From Prinia subflava (taxonomy: Eukaryota > Chordata > Aves > Passeriformes > Cisticolidae), in assembly GCF_021018805.1 (NCBI RefSeq), contig NC_086247.1, positions 120,067,094-120,131,093 of the forward strand: 64,000 bases of DNA, written 5' to 3'. The position numbers and the translations under genes are program-made. The notes under the pieces are model-generated. The model worked only from the letters and a program-made list of their open reading frames with translations, had not been told where the DNA came from and did no database searches. Shown piece by piece: positions 1 through 12,740 of the stretch. Position 1 is the first letter of the stretch. Each line of letters starts with the position of its first letter.

Positions 1-2748
1 TTCCAACCTGGTTGATTTCTGAGGTCCAACATTTTTCTGATTAAACTACTTCCAGAATTGCTACAATTACTAGTAGTCTGAAAGCAGTATTTGGTAGCAG
101 CTAGGTGCTTTTTGTCTTGAATAAGGCATTTTATAATCACATGTGTGGGAAGAACAGAGATTTCCTTCCTCATTCAAAAGCTGAGGGACAGATGGAGAAA
201 GGAATTTTCAGTAGGTTATCAGCATGTGGAACATTGTCGTGGTAGAGCCCTATATAGTTAGAGTAAACTAGGAGTGTGTCTAACTTTCCTATTTCTGCAG
301 ATGTTCATCTCATGATTTATATTAGTGGGGAGTTAGGGCTGATGCTGGGGCAGTACTAGGTTTTGTAGCGGAAGCACTAAACGAGAAACTGATGTGAATT
401 TGGCAAGTCGGAGAGTTTCCTGAGATAGAGCATCCTCTTAACAGCCTCAGCCTGAATCTTGGCTGCCTCCGAGGGTTCCCACCCTATCCAAGATGGAAGT
501 TCCTGCAGAGAGCCCTAATAGCATCCCTCACTGCCTCAACAAATCATATTAAGGCATGGGACTTAACTGCTGTGAAACAGTGCAATAAATTCCTCCCAGG
601 ACCAAAATGAACATACTTGATCACCTAAATGCATCATTCTAGTTCCAGAACAAGCTGGACTATAGAAAAGCATTCTATTAGTAGTGCAACAACTGGCACA
701 CCTATTAAAGAACAAAGTGGTTAATCTGTTACTGTTTGGTCACTGGTACTTTTTTTCCCCTGTATTAATATGCTTAGCAATTCTTAACACTAAATGTGGC
801 TATGTGCACTTAGTATGTTGTTTTCTTTAGTAGACAATTACAACAATCTTGAATGGAGCATTTTCTTTTGTTACTGGAGTAAAGGAATCTTAGGAGATTG
901 AAACAGTAGGCAGCAAAGCTTGTTAAGGAGGTTTTTATTTTACAAGCCCTCAAGAATTCAGAATATTGCTTGCTTATTACTTTAAAAAGTCCAAATGTCC
1001 TTATAGACTCCATTTCAGAGCCAGCATCAAATCTATGCTATACTTGTCCAAAAATCCAAACATGCACTCTTGGCTGTTACTGTTTACTGAATCAGAACCC
1101 TACTGTTTCTACTTGCACTGTATCTAATTTATCGTAAGTGACCGCAAAAACTAGAATTATTTATATGTTGGCACCTAACAGCTCCACTATAGTTAAGGGT
1201 CTGTTGGCATTTCCATTATAAACCTTCCTTTGAGAGGTTTATAACTTGGTGGTTTTACTTTTGCTTCAGGCTCAAATGTGCCATTTTCACCCAAGCACAA
1301 ATTCTTCTACAGAATTTAATTTAAATCAGTTTGGCCACTATTTATTTTAGAGTGTGTATCTTGGGGAGTGGGAGGGAACACACTATTTAATTTTGGCTTC
1401 AGAAGCTTTTTGGTCAGACTATATAATGAAAGAAAAATGGTGCTTTGTATTTTATTTTGTAGAGACTTAAACGTCCCTTGGTTGTGTTGGGTTTACTAAG
1501 CCCATGCTTTTCCAGGTTTCTGCCAATGCTCACATGCAGCGCATCCACTCCCACTCGTTCACCCACCCATTTCGCCTGTCCCTGCCCAGTGACATGCTTT
1601 GGGGAAGCATCCCCAGGATTCTGGCAGAGAAAGCTTTTTTGGGGAAGTGGATGAACTGACATACAATGGGTGTCCTGTTGAGAGGCCTTAGGCCAACCAG
1701 TCCAACTGAAGGAAGCAGATGGAGCTTAATTGGAAAAAGACGGGCTGAGTGTAGTTGTCAGTCAAATGGAACCCTATGTGGTTAAGAGTGGCATTTCCTA
1801 TGGCTCTGCCATTTCTTGTGGGATCTGTGTAAATTACTACTTGGGTGCAGTAATTCTCAGAGTCTAAAAGTGGCGTAAGTTGCCATTTTCCCTTGCTCCT
1901 GAACACTGAACCACAGAGGATTTCAACACTTCTTTTAGTCAGGAATTCTTGCCATACTACTCTATTATTAAGCTAATTAAATTCTTGCCACACGACTAAT
2001 AGGTATCTGTAATGTTTCAGTACTAATCATAGTAACGAAGTACCACTGTTCTTTTGCTTAGTGACTTAAGACTGCAAAGAAGGGAAATGGTGTACAGAGA
2101 GGTACACCATTACACTAATAAAAGGAAGCTTTTATTAGACCAAATAATACAGCTGAAAATAGAAAACAAGTTTCTGGGTCAGTTCTTTCACCACATTGCA
2201 CAAGAAGCAGTAAAGTACAATAGTGTCTGTTGGTTTTTTCCTTTGCTATTGAATTACAAGAAAAAGCTGGTCAATGGAAAACAAAGTACAGAGAGAACAT
2301 AGGATTTGGCAGCTTCTTGTGTACTCGTCCTTTTGGGATCTTTTTATGTCAGGTAATTCATGCAGATTACTGATTGGACAGACAAGTAATGAAAATGCTT
2401 TGTTACATTTTGTCTTCTGTTTTATTAGCAAAAGGTAAAAGGGAAGTGTGAGTATAATAATTATGCCTGTAGGTACAAACAGGCATAATAAAAAACAGCT
2501 TTTTGCACCCTAAAACATTAGATTCCATTAAAGTATTTGAAAGTCTTCTCCATCATGCTTTCCTCTGTCTAATTCCAGAGGTCAGATGTTCCAAATTTAA
2601 AATGTTTTAGGGACAACTAATTTTATGGATTTTATTGGTCTGTTTTTAGTTTGTTGGTATTAACATTTAAAAGCACTGAAGACTAAAAGTTTAGTGTCTA
2701 TTATAACCTGCTATTTTCAGCTTTGGAACCTGGAAACAGAAGTTTAAA
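1..2748. other. Intronic DNA, no gene recognised
   Basis: AT-rich sequence with only short open frames, none resembling a known protein or a spliced exon of HIBADH. It is interpreted as part of the long intron upstream of the first HIBADH exon in the window. No CR1 or LTR end was recognised. The only local structure noted is a short hairpin at 2460-2489. Confidence 0.6.
2460..2489. repeat. Short perfect hairpin
   Basis: Perfect 11-bp arms (2460-2470 and 2479-2489, sequence ATTATGCCTGT and its complement) enclose an 8-nt loop. The stem is too short for a microRNA precursor and no function is claimed. Confidence 0.6.
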
Positions 2749-2813
2749 TAAACTCATCATTATCTTAAAGCCCCATATGGGCCACAGTCAGCTCACCTGA
2801 TAGAGCTCCTTTT
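2749..2813 (+). repeat. Left arm of 65-bp perfect inverted repeat (IR1)
   Basis: Every base of 2749-2813 matches the reverse complement of 5935-5999. Identity stops abruptly at both ends. The arms are separated by 3,121 bp. The arm is not low-complexity and does not resemble CR1 or an LTR terminus. No convincing target-site duplication was seen outside the arms, so it is not called a DNA transposon. A recent local inversion-duplication is the preferred reading. Confidence 0.9.
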
Positions 2814-5800
2814 TGACACAACATATGTCACAAGACATGATTAGTTGTCACTACCAAAACATATTTCAATAACATTTTCCCTTTATTGCTAAGGAACTAT
2901 AAGCTATGTGTAGTTAAGACAAAGAAAATCATTAGAAAGACCTTAATAGAACACATCTATATAACACTTAGACATCTGCTTAAGTCTGTCCAATTGAATG
3001 GGAGTTTAGTGCAAGTTGAAGAGGTGTGTCCTTGGTGTCTGTTAAGTGTCTGTGGTGTGAGCTCTCTGTCTTTTGACCTGTTGTCTTTCAAACTCCAGGG
3101 CTGCAAAGCACTGTGTAGAGCTGACATCCTGGGCATTACTTGACTGGACTTTTCGTGCCGCTATAAGCTAATTCTTTCATATATTTGGCAATATCCTTCA
3201 TCCCTAACTAAACATAGAGGATTTTTTTATTTGGTGTCATCTAAGTTCAAGTTTTTATTTTTTGCTATTTTCAGCAGCTAACCTTGTTGATACATTATTT
3301 AAACCCTGTTGAAATATAACTTAGTACAATGACTTATACTCCTGTCTTGGAAATGGGATCGTATTGAGTTAAAATATTTTATGGTTATTTTCAAAGCACA
3401 TCTGCAAACATGACCTTGAAACAGAACTAAGTATTTAGGCTTTGCAAGTTGTTACATTTCATTACTGCTCTGTTTCTCTATCTCTACAGCACAGCAGTGG
3501 CTGACTCACTTTAAATTGTGTTCGTCACTTCCTAACTTTCTAATTGAAGCAGAAATAATGTCCGTTTTTCTTCTCCCTGCATCACTCTAGCAGGAATATT
3601 GCTGTTTCTCTAGAGGCCACAGCTGAGAGTGAGCATTCTTGAATCACTTTATTCTCTATCAACATCCACACTGGTGATAAGACCCATTTTCTAAATTTAA
3701 GGTAGTGCTTTGGATTTCCAGTGACAAAATATACAGTATTTTGGTGGGAAAGGAGAATTGGAGAAGGTTTATTATTTGAAAAGTACTCTTCTGTAAGTAC
3801 ATGGTGTGGATTGCAGTTTCAAAGGAGTGTTTCTTTTATTGAGGCAAGGCTTTAGCAGAGTTTTAACTGTTCCTAATGCTGCTGTAGGCTATTGAAACCA
3901 CTGAAACTTTGCAACTTTGTCGAGAGTTACTGGAATATGCCTCTCTACTGACAGCTCTTACTGGGAAGGTAACTGCCTGTGCTTGGTCACCTCTGTCTGT
4001 TGCTTCAATCAGATCTGAGCTGCTGAAGCTGATGTGCTTTTGCAAGGCAATACCATTTGAATACCTTAGAACTCCACAGCTCATTTGTGCAGAACATCAT
4101 TACATTGCCTCCGCAGTCAGATACTTCTTAGGGAAGTCCAGAAATGTAATTGTTGTGATGATTATATACTTACAGTGATGATAAACCTCTATAGGTTTTA
4201 TGGATTTAGGAAAACTGCAAGGAAATTAAGCTTTGGGAGGGAAAAAATAAGCTCTAGGAGTCACAGTTCAGCCATTAAGGCCCTATTTGTGGTTTGCACA
4301 TGGCTTTTATGTTTTTCTTTTCCTTAAAAAACAGACAAAAGTAAACAAACTAAAAAATGACCAGAAAGTTGTAAACATGCTCCCTATAAAACTAGCTTTT
4401 GCTTTTCTTTTTAGTGTTTTAATTTTCATATATTTGTGAAAACTTCTGAAAATTTTCCCAGAATCTAATTACAGTTCTTTGTTTAATACTAAGCCCCATA
4501 CTTGGCATAAGGTTTGTCAAAAAGTTTTCTTTTCTCTGCTTTGCCATGACTTTAACTTGACCTAGAATGACTAGTTTCTGTAGGGGTTGTAATGGCTTAG
4601 GCTCAGAAGGGTCCTTGTCTATCACTTGGTGGCTGCTTGATGTGTGTGTGTCTTGCATGACCTCACAGAGTCTGTACTGTCCGTTCCTAACAAAGGCAGA
4701 ACTAGTTCCATGTGTTTTAATGGCACTAATTTGCTTCCATATACTCAGTGGAGTAGCAGAGACATCTAAGTTATGGTGTTCCTCTTTTTAAATAATATAT
4801 GCTGGAAATACAGTAAGTTTAAGATATCTCTGTCTGTTTCGTTAGAAATCCATTTAAAATACTAATCATATTTCGTGTTCCCTCATTCTTTCCACATTTA
4901 GGGGTGTTACCTGGGTTTGGAATAGCCAGCTGTCTCAAACACTATCCACATTTTTAAAGGAATAAGAAGTCTTGGCAGACACTGTAACAATTAATTGGCT
5001 TTTTCAGCCAAGTCAGGTTAGGAAAGTATTTTGTGGGGAGGGGGCTGGGTGGGAGGGGAATACAACATCCTGGTTTCAAGTTTGAGTTCTATTAACTCTT
5101 TAGGAATGGTAGTCAGACTTCTTGCTAAGCACAGGTCTCTCCATCTCTGACATGTGTGGAATTTATTTAAGGGAAAAGTTTCTAATATACAGACAAACAG
5201 GCTTTATTAGGAGTTGCCTAGCACAAGGTGAAAAGTGCTAAATCTAAATTACGATGGATTTAAAAATCTCTGAGGTGAAATAAGCATTAGAATATGTATT
5301 AAAGTATTCTTACCTCCTCTAATGTATACATGTTTAGAAAAGAATGAGAAAGCTGGCATCTGAGGCACAGGATGATGATACCTTCCTGTTGAGTTAGAAT
5401 GAAATATTTCTGTGCTGGACTTGCTCACCACATTCACCATCCTGACTTATCCACGGATGCTTGGTTAATATTTAATTTCCAGCTCCGTGGCTTTGTTTAT
5501 TTTCATTCCAAGAACAGAACAAGTACCAAACATCAAATTTTAATTACATGTATGTCCTTGCATTCCTGAAATGTTTTGTTTGAAATATCGGAACTGTCGT
5601 GCAGTCTGCTTTTTCATAATTCTGTGTATGTTCTGGTGCCAGTGGATCCATTTATAGCAGGGAATTTTCAACACAGTTGCTTTTAACAGTTGGCTTCTCT
5701 TGTTCTGAAGACTGTTTGTTTGTTTGTTTCAATTGTCCTTTCTGGAGTAAACTACTAGTAGTTTAGACTGGAAACTGTAAAGTTAAACTTTCTGGAATCG

Positions 5801-5934
5801 TTACTGCCCCAAGTGGGAATATAAACCATATTGAACAAAATTTATTTAGCCTATTAAAAAGTCAGCCTAAAACTACATTTAATTAGTTTACACTATTACA
5901 TCACTTCTAGTGGGAAGTAGAACTTAGGCAGAGT
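2814..5934. other. Spacer between IR1 arms, no gene recognised
   Basis: This 3.1-kb AT-rich segment is enclosed by the perfect inverted repeat. It has no recognisable transposase, CR1 or LTR. An open stretch at about 3887-4177 has AG before it and GT within it, but its translation is not recognisable and is treated as chance. If the arms mark an inversion, this is the inverted segment. Confidence 0.55.
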
Positions 5935-5999
5935 AAAAGGAGCTCTATCAGGTGAGCTGACTGTGGCCCATATGGGGCTTTAAGATAATGATGAGTTTA
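5935..5999 (-). repeat. Right arm of 65-bp perfect inverted repeat (IR1)
   Basis: Exact reverse complement of 2749-2813. It lies only 85 bp before a separate 16-bp-arm hairpin at 6084-6150, so this neighbourhood carries two nested scales of inverted symmetry. Confidence 0.9.
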
Positions 6000-6083
6000 A
6001 ATTTCCTCTTAGAGCTAAGTGAGAATAAAACTGGAGGCAATAAATACTCTTGGCCAAAGCCATTAAATGAAAAAGCTGGGAAT

Positions 6084-6150
6084 TCTCCAGCTCTTGACTT
6101 AAATTGTTTGTTTATCAGCTGGCGCCTAGTCTGGAGTCAAGAGCTGGAGA
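6084..6150. repeat. Hairpin with 16-bp perfect arms
   Basis: Bases 6084-6099 are the exact reverse complement of 6135-6150, with a 35-nt loop. Such small inverted duplications are known products of replication template switching. No RNA gene is claimed, because neither the stem nor the loop matches a family I recognise. Confidence 0.7.
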
Positions 6151-9100
6151 TTTCTATCTGTGACAGAACTTTGAAACTCTTGCAGGACACTTTCATTTTA
6201 ACTTAAGGTAACTTGAGTTTATAGCTTTGGCTTTAAAGATTACTAATGATTTACTCATTTCCTTACCATTTAACCAGAGAGGACTTTTTCCCAGGAAGGG
6301 ATCTGTGTTTATTTAGGGCCTTTGTCTGCGGAGGGATTAAAAGGCAGCCCACCAGCATTGTGAACTTGATGGTAATAAAAGGTCACCAACACACACCATA
6401 AAAACGTTCTTACTGTGGAATTAATTATACAGTGTAATTTTACAAAGCATTTCAGTAACCCTTCTTTTAGACTTCTGATGTATTTGATTTTTCCCCAAGT
6501 AGGGAAAAAATCAACTTTAGGCATTTATTGTGTGAATTAGACCCTGTGTGTATGTGTGCAACCTTTTACAGGTTACACTCATCGGCAAGTTCAACTCACA
6601 ACTGAAATCAATTGTAAAATTCCAGTTGAAGTTGGATCTCAACATGTGAACTTTAAAACTTGAAGTACTGTGCACTGGGAGCAACAGAATGAAAAAAATA
6701 CTTGTTAGCTAAGAAATGCAAATGATTAACTTAAACATTGTTGCCATGTTTGGCATTTTTATAGAATATTGCATATTTTCCAAGCTGTTAAGCACTGTTC
6801 AAACTGCATCCTGTTATTTTTTCTAAGCCACCAGGTGGCATTGCAGCCCAGCCTGCTCAAAATTCACAATTTAGAATTTATAAATATTTATATAGAGGGC
6901 ATTTCACCCCATTAATATGCACTGTTAGGGCTTAATTTAGAATATCTTATCATGATGTTTAATATTCATAAAAGCCAGATTGATTTAATTCTAGAATTTT
7001 TTTTCAATGGTAAAATTGTTAAAGATGTCATGTCAGGGTATCAGCAAAACATGTTTTGCTTTGGTAACCTGATAGCAATAGATTTATGTTCCTATTTAAT
7101 GAATTATCTTAAATTCATCCACAGTGAAGGTCACAATAATTTCTGAAAAGCTGTGCAGTGGACAGACATAGAAGAGCGCATAGAATAATCCATATGGTTT
7201 TCTGTATCCACTGCAAAGATACCTTGTTGTATTCTAGATAGAGATGAAAAAGTACAGTTATGAAGTTGGGGTTTTTTTTTCTCTTTTGCCTTAAAAAGGT
7301 ATCCTTCCTCCATTTCCTGTTATCAATTTTGAATTACCCATTTAGTCATGCACTTCATTCTCTTATAAATGGACAAAAGAAAACACATACCCATGAAAAA
7401 TAACTTGAAAGTCATATATCACCAATTAAATAAATTATTAAATAGCTATTAACATGTGTCATGTAACCTGTTTGACAAATTTAATACAACAATATTGTCA
7501 AAACCTTAATAAACTCTAGTTTGATTAAGGGAGATTTTTCCCCTCAGTTTTGTATTTTTTGGATATGTACTTTTATGCTTTCTCCTGAAAGGTATGAATG
7601 TAAAGTGCTAATGCAGTAATTTATCCACAGTTTTACTAAATGCCACACCTCTTGAGCTGGTGCCCTTTTTCTTAGGCCATTAAATGGGCATAACCCATTT
7701 TCAGGAATGTATATGTTTTCAAAGTAAGTGTCTCTGACCTCCCACCTCGTGGAAATCAGAACATACATGCTTTGCTGTAGTCTGAGTATCTGAGACGCAG
7801 CATAACTGTGATACTAAAAATTCAGATACTAAGGGAACAGGCAAAACCCCATGTGGTAATTTAGGTAATGCTTTCAGTAAATCATGCTTTAACTCTGATT
7901 TCTTCACTAAGAAATGTAGCAGAATAGGTAATTGAGGCGTGTGACCCTGGATATTAAACTTTTAGACTTGATACAACAGTCTGCCTCTAAGCTTTGTTGT
8001 ATACTGATATTGCTACTTATTTAACATCAAAAAGCTGTGGTAGTTTGCCTTTATAGATTGCGCCTGTGTTCTGGAATTGCCTCCTGCTGTCCTTGAACTG
8101 TTTCTTAGTTTAACGTGTTAGATTTTCTCATCAAAGCTTTTAAGCATGATGTTCAGTTAACACTTGTTCTATCAAATCGGATACAGTAGACTGGTTTGGA
8201 ATAAAACTGTTATTTTCATTAACAAACACTATTGCTTGACAGGCCCCTTTCCAGCATGTCATGGGTTTTTGTGTAATGATATGCACATGCAGATTTTACA
8301 TCGCATGTAATCTTTGTATTTGCCCAGTTTGCAGTCATTGCTCTAGGACTAGAGTAAATGACTGGTTTTTGCCAAGATTCCTAAAGTAAACTGGCCTCAT
8401 TAAAAATAATGATTGCTGAGGAAAGAATCTCTGTAAGTTGAAGCAGTTTGCTTTTAGACTTGTTTCACCATAACAGAACTTTGATTCCCTGTCTATGGTT
8501 CAGTTCAGTGTGACACCAGTTCTGCTGAGAGCTGCTGTAGGATTCACAGCACAGAAATGAAAAACAAGAATGTCTGGACAAAGGAAAAAACATGCAGAAT
8601 AATTAGTATCCATTTAAGGTTCAATGCTTTGCTTGAACTAGATAGATAAAAATTGGGGAATGGGGGAAGAAAGGATAAGAACGAAGTAATAAAATGTCTT
8701 TTAATGCCTTCAGAAAACAGAAGTTCCCTTAGACTTTTCATTTAACCTGAGTGTGTGTATGTGTGTACCTAGCATGTCAAAACCATGGCAATGTTGTGTA
8801 TTGCTTTACTTGTTTCTAAAACAGTTTGAGAAACTTATTTTTCACAGTAGCAGATTTAATACAAGAATATAATGAGAATGTTAAATTACTATAATCACTT
8901 ACAGCTACTGTCATTTTAGAATGTCCAGATTTTATGGTATTTGTGTTCTTACTGCTTTAAACTTTATAAGTTATTTCCTACATAGACAGTTCTATTTTTT
9001 TCATCCTTCTGTTTGTGAACAGCTTTAGCTCCAGTGAGTAAAAATTGAAATGCTTAAATATGTAGCACATGGTCTTTAGAAAATTTGAAAGTGTTTGGCT

Positions 9101-12100
9101 GCTTTGTTCTCAAAAATTTGGGTGTTTTAAGATACATCTACGTGTGTAGAAAGGGATGTGCATATGTTCCTAGTAATATTCTGTTTTATCCCTACATGAA
9201 GTTTCAAAAGGTACAGAAAGACCTTTTCATAAGGAGGAAAAATGTCTGTATGTTCAAAAAAAGTCTAATATTTGTAGCAGATATATTGGTTATACTACTA
9301 AAATAAAAGCAAAATCCAATTTAATTTCATTTAAAAAACAAAAACAAACGCCCAACCCCTCTAGTCAGTGGCAAAACAAAGATACCACACTAATGATAAA
9401 GACATGAAGCTTCTAACCTCTGGTTAATACTTCAGCTCATACCTGCTTGGAAGTAAATATAGAGGAAGAAATTTAAGCTGCTTCTTTAGAAAATATCCTT
9501 TAAATAAGCTTTAAAGTACATGCCTTGGACCACTATATTTAGCATTTTCTGGGATTAGAGAATTACCATGTCAAAACTTGGGTGTAAATTGAATAAGGAG
9601 AATACAAGGTATAATGAAGCAGGGCTGAGAACAGGTAAGAGCAGTGTCTTCAGGAAGTGTAGGGAGTTCTCAGAGGTCAGTCCTGTTACTCATTTCAGAA
9701 GTCTTTGTCCTGTTGTTGTACCTGTACCTTTGCTCAGGGTTGTGCATGACCTGATGAAGTATGACAAGATTGTAGAACTTCTCCCTGCCTGGGCACTGAG
9801 TAACTAATAAGAAAAGCTCTTCTGTGGGGAAGTGGGGTGTAGGCTGAACCGTTTGTGAAACAAGTGGGTTGCAGTGTTGAACAGTGAGGGAAACGCTGCT
9901 ATTGGAGTATTCAAGAGCAATAGGAATAAAAAATCCTAATTCTTTCATGGTCTTCTTGTGGCCCACCTCACTGGACAAGAAGGAGAAAAGGAAGGTGTCA
10001 CACAAGATCTTTTATGTGTGTGTTTTGTTGTCTGTTTCACATTATTACTTTATTAAAAAAAATGGAAAAAACCCAACTAATTAGAGCAACAGGTGAGGGA
10101 TTTCCTCTAATGGACGAATAATAGACATCCTGGAAGAGCATGCATTTCTGTTCTCTGCTGATTTGTGAACAATGTGGCTGATACAAATGCTTTGGGTATT
10201 TTTTTTGTTTTCTTAAAGATAAAACACCTGTTAAATAAGGTGGCAGCCAGTAAGCTGAAAACACTCAGTCTTCAGATTTTAAGTACATCATTGCTTGTTC
10301 CTATTTTGACTTTATTAATTACTTGAGAAATAGTATTTAAAGCAAGTAATAGTGTACATAAACTGTTTAAAGTTCTCACCTATGGACTATATACTTTTCA
10401 GGGGCTAATAGATAGGACATGCTAAATAGTGTGTGTGTGCACATTTATATCTGTGTTCTTTTCTCTTATCTTACAGTGCCCTACCTTACATGTCAGAAAT
10501 GGCCCAATAAAATGAACAACAAAATGTGTAAAATTTCCTTACAACACCAAGAACCTAAAATAACCATTTTATAATGCCAGTGAGGTAGTTGACTGTCTGT
10601 GTTATTGGGTAGTAAGATATTCTCTCGTGTTTACTACATTCAACCTTCAATACAAATATGTATTGAAGCCATAAAATGACAATAATTGTAGTAGCATACA
10701 CCTTACATTCCTGCTGAATTATTTCTATTGCATTAATGATTCTGTAGTGAAATAATTTTTGTTGCTACTATAGAAATTTTATAGAAAGGAGAATTAATAG
10801 ATTTTCAGTTTGTCAGTAACAACTTTGTGATCTCAAATTTTGTGTCTGTGTAAAATCATTTAATGGTTAAAAGTTGAAGCACTACAAGGTCTCAAAAGAC
10901 TGAGACAACTTTGAAATTATTTATATATTAATAATGCTTCTGTTATATTTGTAATGTATAGTATTATAGGAAACTCATTAATAAGATAGGACAGTGGGAA
11001 AAATACTTATCACTTTTTTGCAAAAGTGGCATTCTTTGTCAGTTCCACAATGTGTATTGAATGAGGGTGATTGTGTTTTAAATATTGTATAAACATTTCA
11101 TGTTTTTAGTAGTGTCAGGTTTTATAACATTTTAGATGAAAAATCATTTCTTTTTAGCTTTAAAAAAGATTTTTATTGTATTGCTAGACTGTAGGAAACT
11201 TGTTATTTTGATGGTTTTGAAGAAAAATTGGTCAGCATTTGTGTCTCACACATTAGATGAAATCACACTGACACAGAATTAGATTTTATTATTTAATACT
11301 TAACAATCTTCCTTATTCTTTTCTAGGCTGTCTCACCTCACTGTTGAATGTGTCTGTGTTTGTTAACTTTATTTTTCTTTTGAAAGACATACATGTGTGC
11401 TGTATTATGAAAATAACCTCTATCCTTTGAAGACCAATAGAGTAAGAGTAATGTACTGGAGGAGTACCAAAGAGTAGGAGTAACCAGTACCTGCAGTTGC
11501 TGTCTTCTAGTTCCTTCCCATCCAGACCTCAGATAGAGCTGTAAATACAGAATGATACTGAGCTACTAAACAGTGTGGTTTTCTTCTGACAGCCCAATTT
11601 GAATGTCTGGGGCCACGGATTTGTATGGTGAAAAATAATGACAATGGAAAGGTATGTGTTTCCTGTAAAACTGAATAGGCAAGTGAGGTGTTGGAGATTG
11701 TTCTGGAGGAAGAACATTCTCTGAACGCAGGAAGTCGAAAAGTGAGGGGAAATAGGACTGTCCTAGAAAGCTTAGCTTAGCCTAAAACCTCCTCATCAAA
11801 TTTCTTGAGGAGAAAACAGTACTCAAGTTTTATGGGGGAATTTTTTTCTAGAAGTGAGAGCAGTGTGTTGAAGATGCCGCTTTGCATCTCATGGTTTTCT
11901 TCATGTAGTCTCTGAAGCATGCAGCTCTTTTAGAGAAGGTGTGCTTTGAAGAAGAGGATCTAAGCAGAAAATGCTGTGATGAGTATTGGGGGAAGAGTGT
12001 GACACTGCTGGACTGTGGGCTGCCAAAACCCCCAAATCCTGAAGTGTCTTCATGTATAGGTAAGATGATCCAGGGTTACTAACTGGAATCAGGAAGGCAG

Positions 12101-12547
12101 TCACAAGGCAGAGAGGGAACTCTGTGTATATGCATGCTGGCTTGGAGACCTCTCTGCTGATGAACTCCAAATGCCAAGGGTTCATGTCTCTCACCAAATG
12201 AAGAATGGGAAGTTTTTGCATCTTGTTTTTCTGGGAGGAGTTTGTCTGAATGAGTCTATTTTACCATAAAGGAATAGCTTTGTTAATGTTAAACTTGCTT
12301 TGGCTAATAGAAAAACTACAGACCTGTTGGATAAGAACATGATCACCTCAGGGCTTAGCCATGGGCACAAACAACCTGACAAAACATTGCACAAAACTAG
12401 AAAATCTAGAAAGCACTATGCATTGGCATATCCCAGACTGTTTCTTGCATGACAAGACTGTTCTGAAATCCAGTCTGTTTAAGCGGGATATTTCTGTCAC
12501 TCATTGGGAAGGAAATACCAGCATACTGTTCATTTTCTGATAATCCC
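6151..12547. other. Intronic DNA with a possible conserved patch near 6.7-6.95 kb
   Basis: No coding exon recognised. The stretch around 6720-6950 is AT-rich but not repetitive, with TAAT-type homeodomain cores and a consensus CTCF-like site (6828-6839). The rest (7-12.5 kb) shows only short random frames and T/A-rich runs. Confidence 0.5.
6828..6839 (+). promoter_or_regulatory. Candidate CTCF site
   Basis: CCACCAGGTGGC matches all 12 positions of the degenerate CTCF core CCRSYAGRKGGC on the + strand. A 12-base degenerate core is expected by chance at low frequency in a 64-kb window, so binding is only a possibility. The context (HOXA-side neighbourhood, where CTCF sites partition domains) makes it worth noting. 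Confidence 0.4.
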
Positions 12548-12740
12548 TGGTTTATAGGGACGTCTGGAGGACCTCTAGTCCAGCCTCCCCCTTGAAGAAA
12601 TACTCTTGCCATGATTGGATTATGTAGGCTGTGGTTTTCTTATGCCAAGTCTTGAAAATCTTCAAGGATGGAGATTTCACCACCCTTGTCTGGTTAACCA
12701 GCTTCAGTGACAAACTCTGCTCCCAGCGAAGACGTTTTGT
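12548..12740 (-). mobile_element. Old CR1 LINE 3' fragment
   Basis: Read on the minus strand, the segment contains the eroded CR1 3'-region phrases 'ggtggtgaaatctccatcc', 'ttgaagattttcaagactt' and 'ggctggactagaggtcctcc', in the same order as in avian CR1 tails. It is heavily diverged and 5' truncated, and it lacks a clear octamer tail. The 5' boundary (12690-12740) is uncertain. Confidence 0.65.

Noticed and set aside
2460..2489. MicroRNA hairpin
   Set aside because: The stem is only 11 bp with an 8-nt loop, too short for a pre-miRNA.
3882..4178. Possible exon: AG-bounded open stretch followed by GT at about 3970, 89-codon frame
   Set aside because: The translation matches no HIBADH segment or other protein I recognise, and the splice signals are ordinary chance occurrences.
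2749..5999. A 3.25-kb DNA transposon with 65-bp terminal inverted repeats
   Set aside because: No transposase frame, no recognised terminal motif and no convincing target-site duplication outside the arms; kept only as an alternative explanation.
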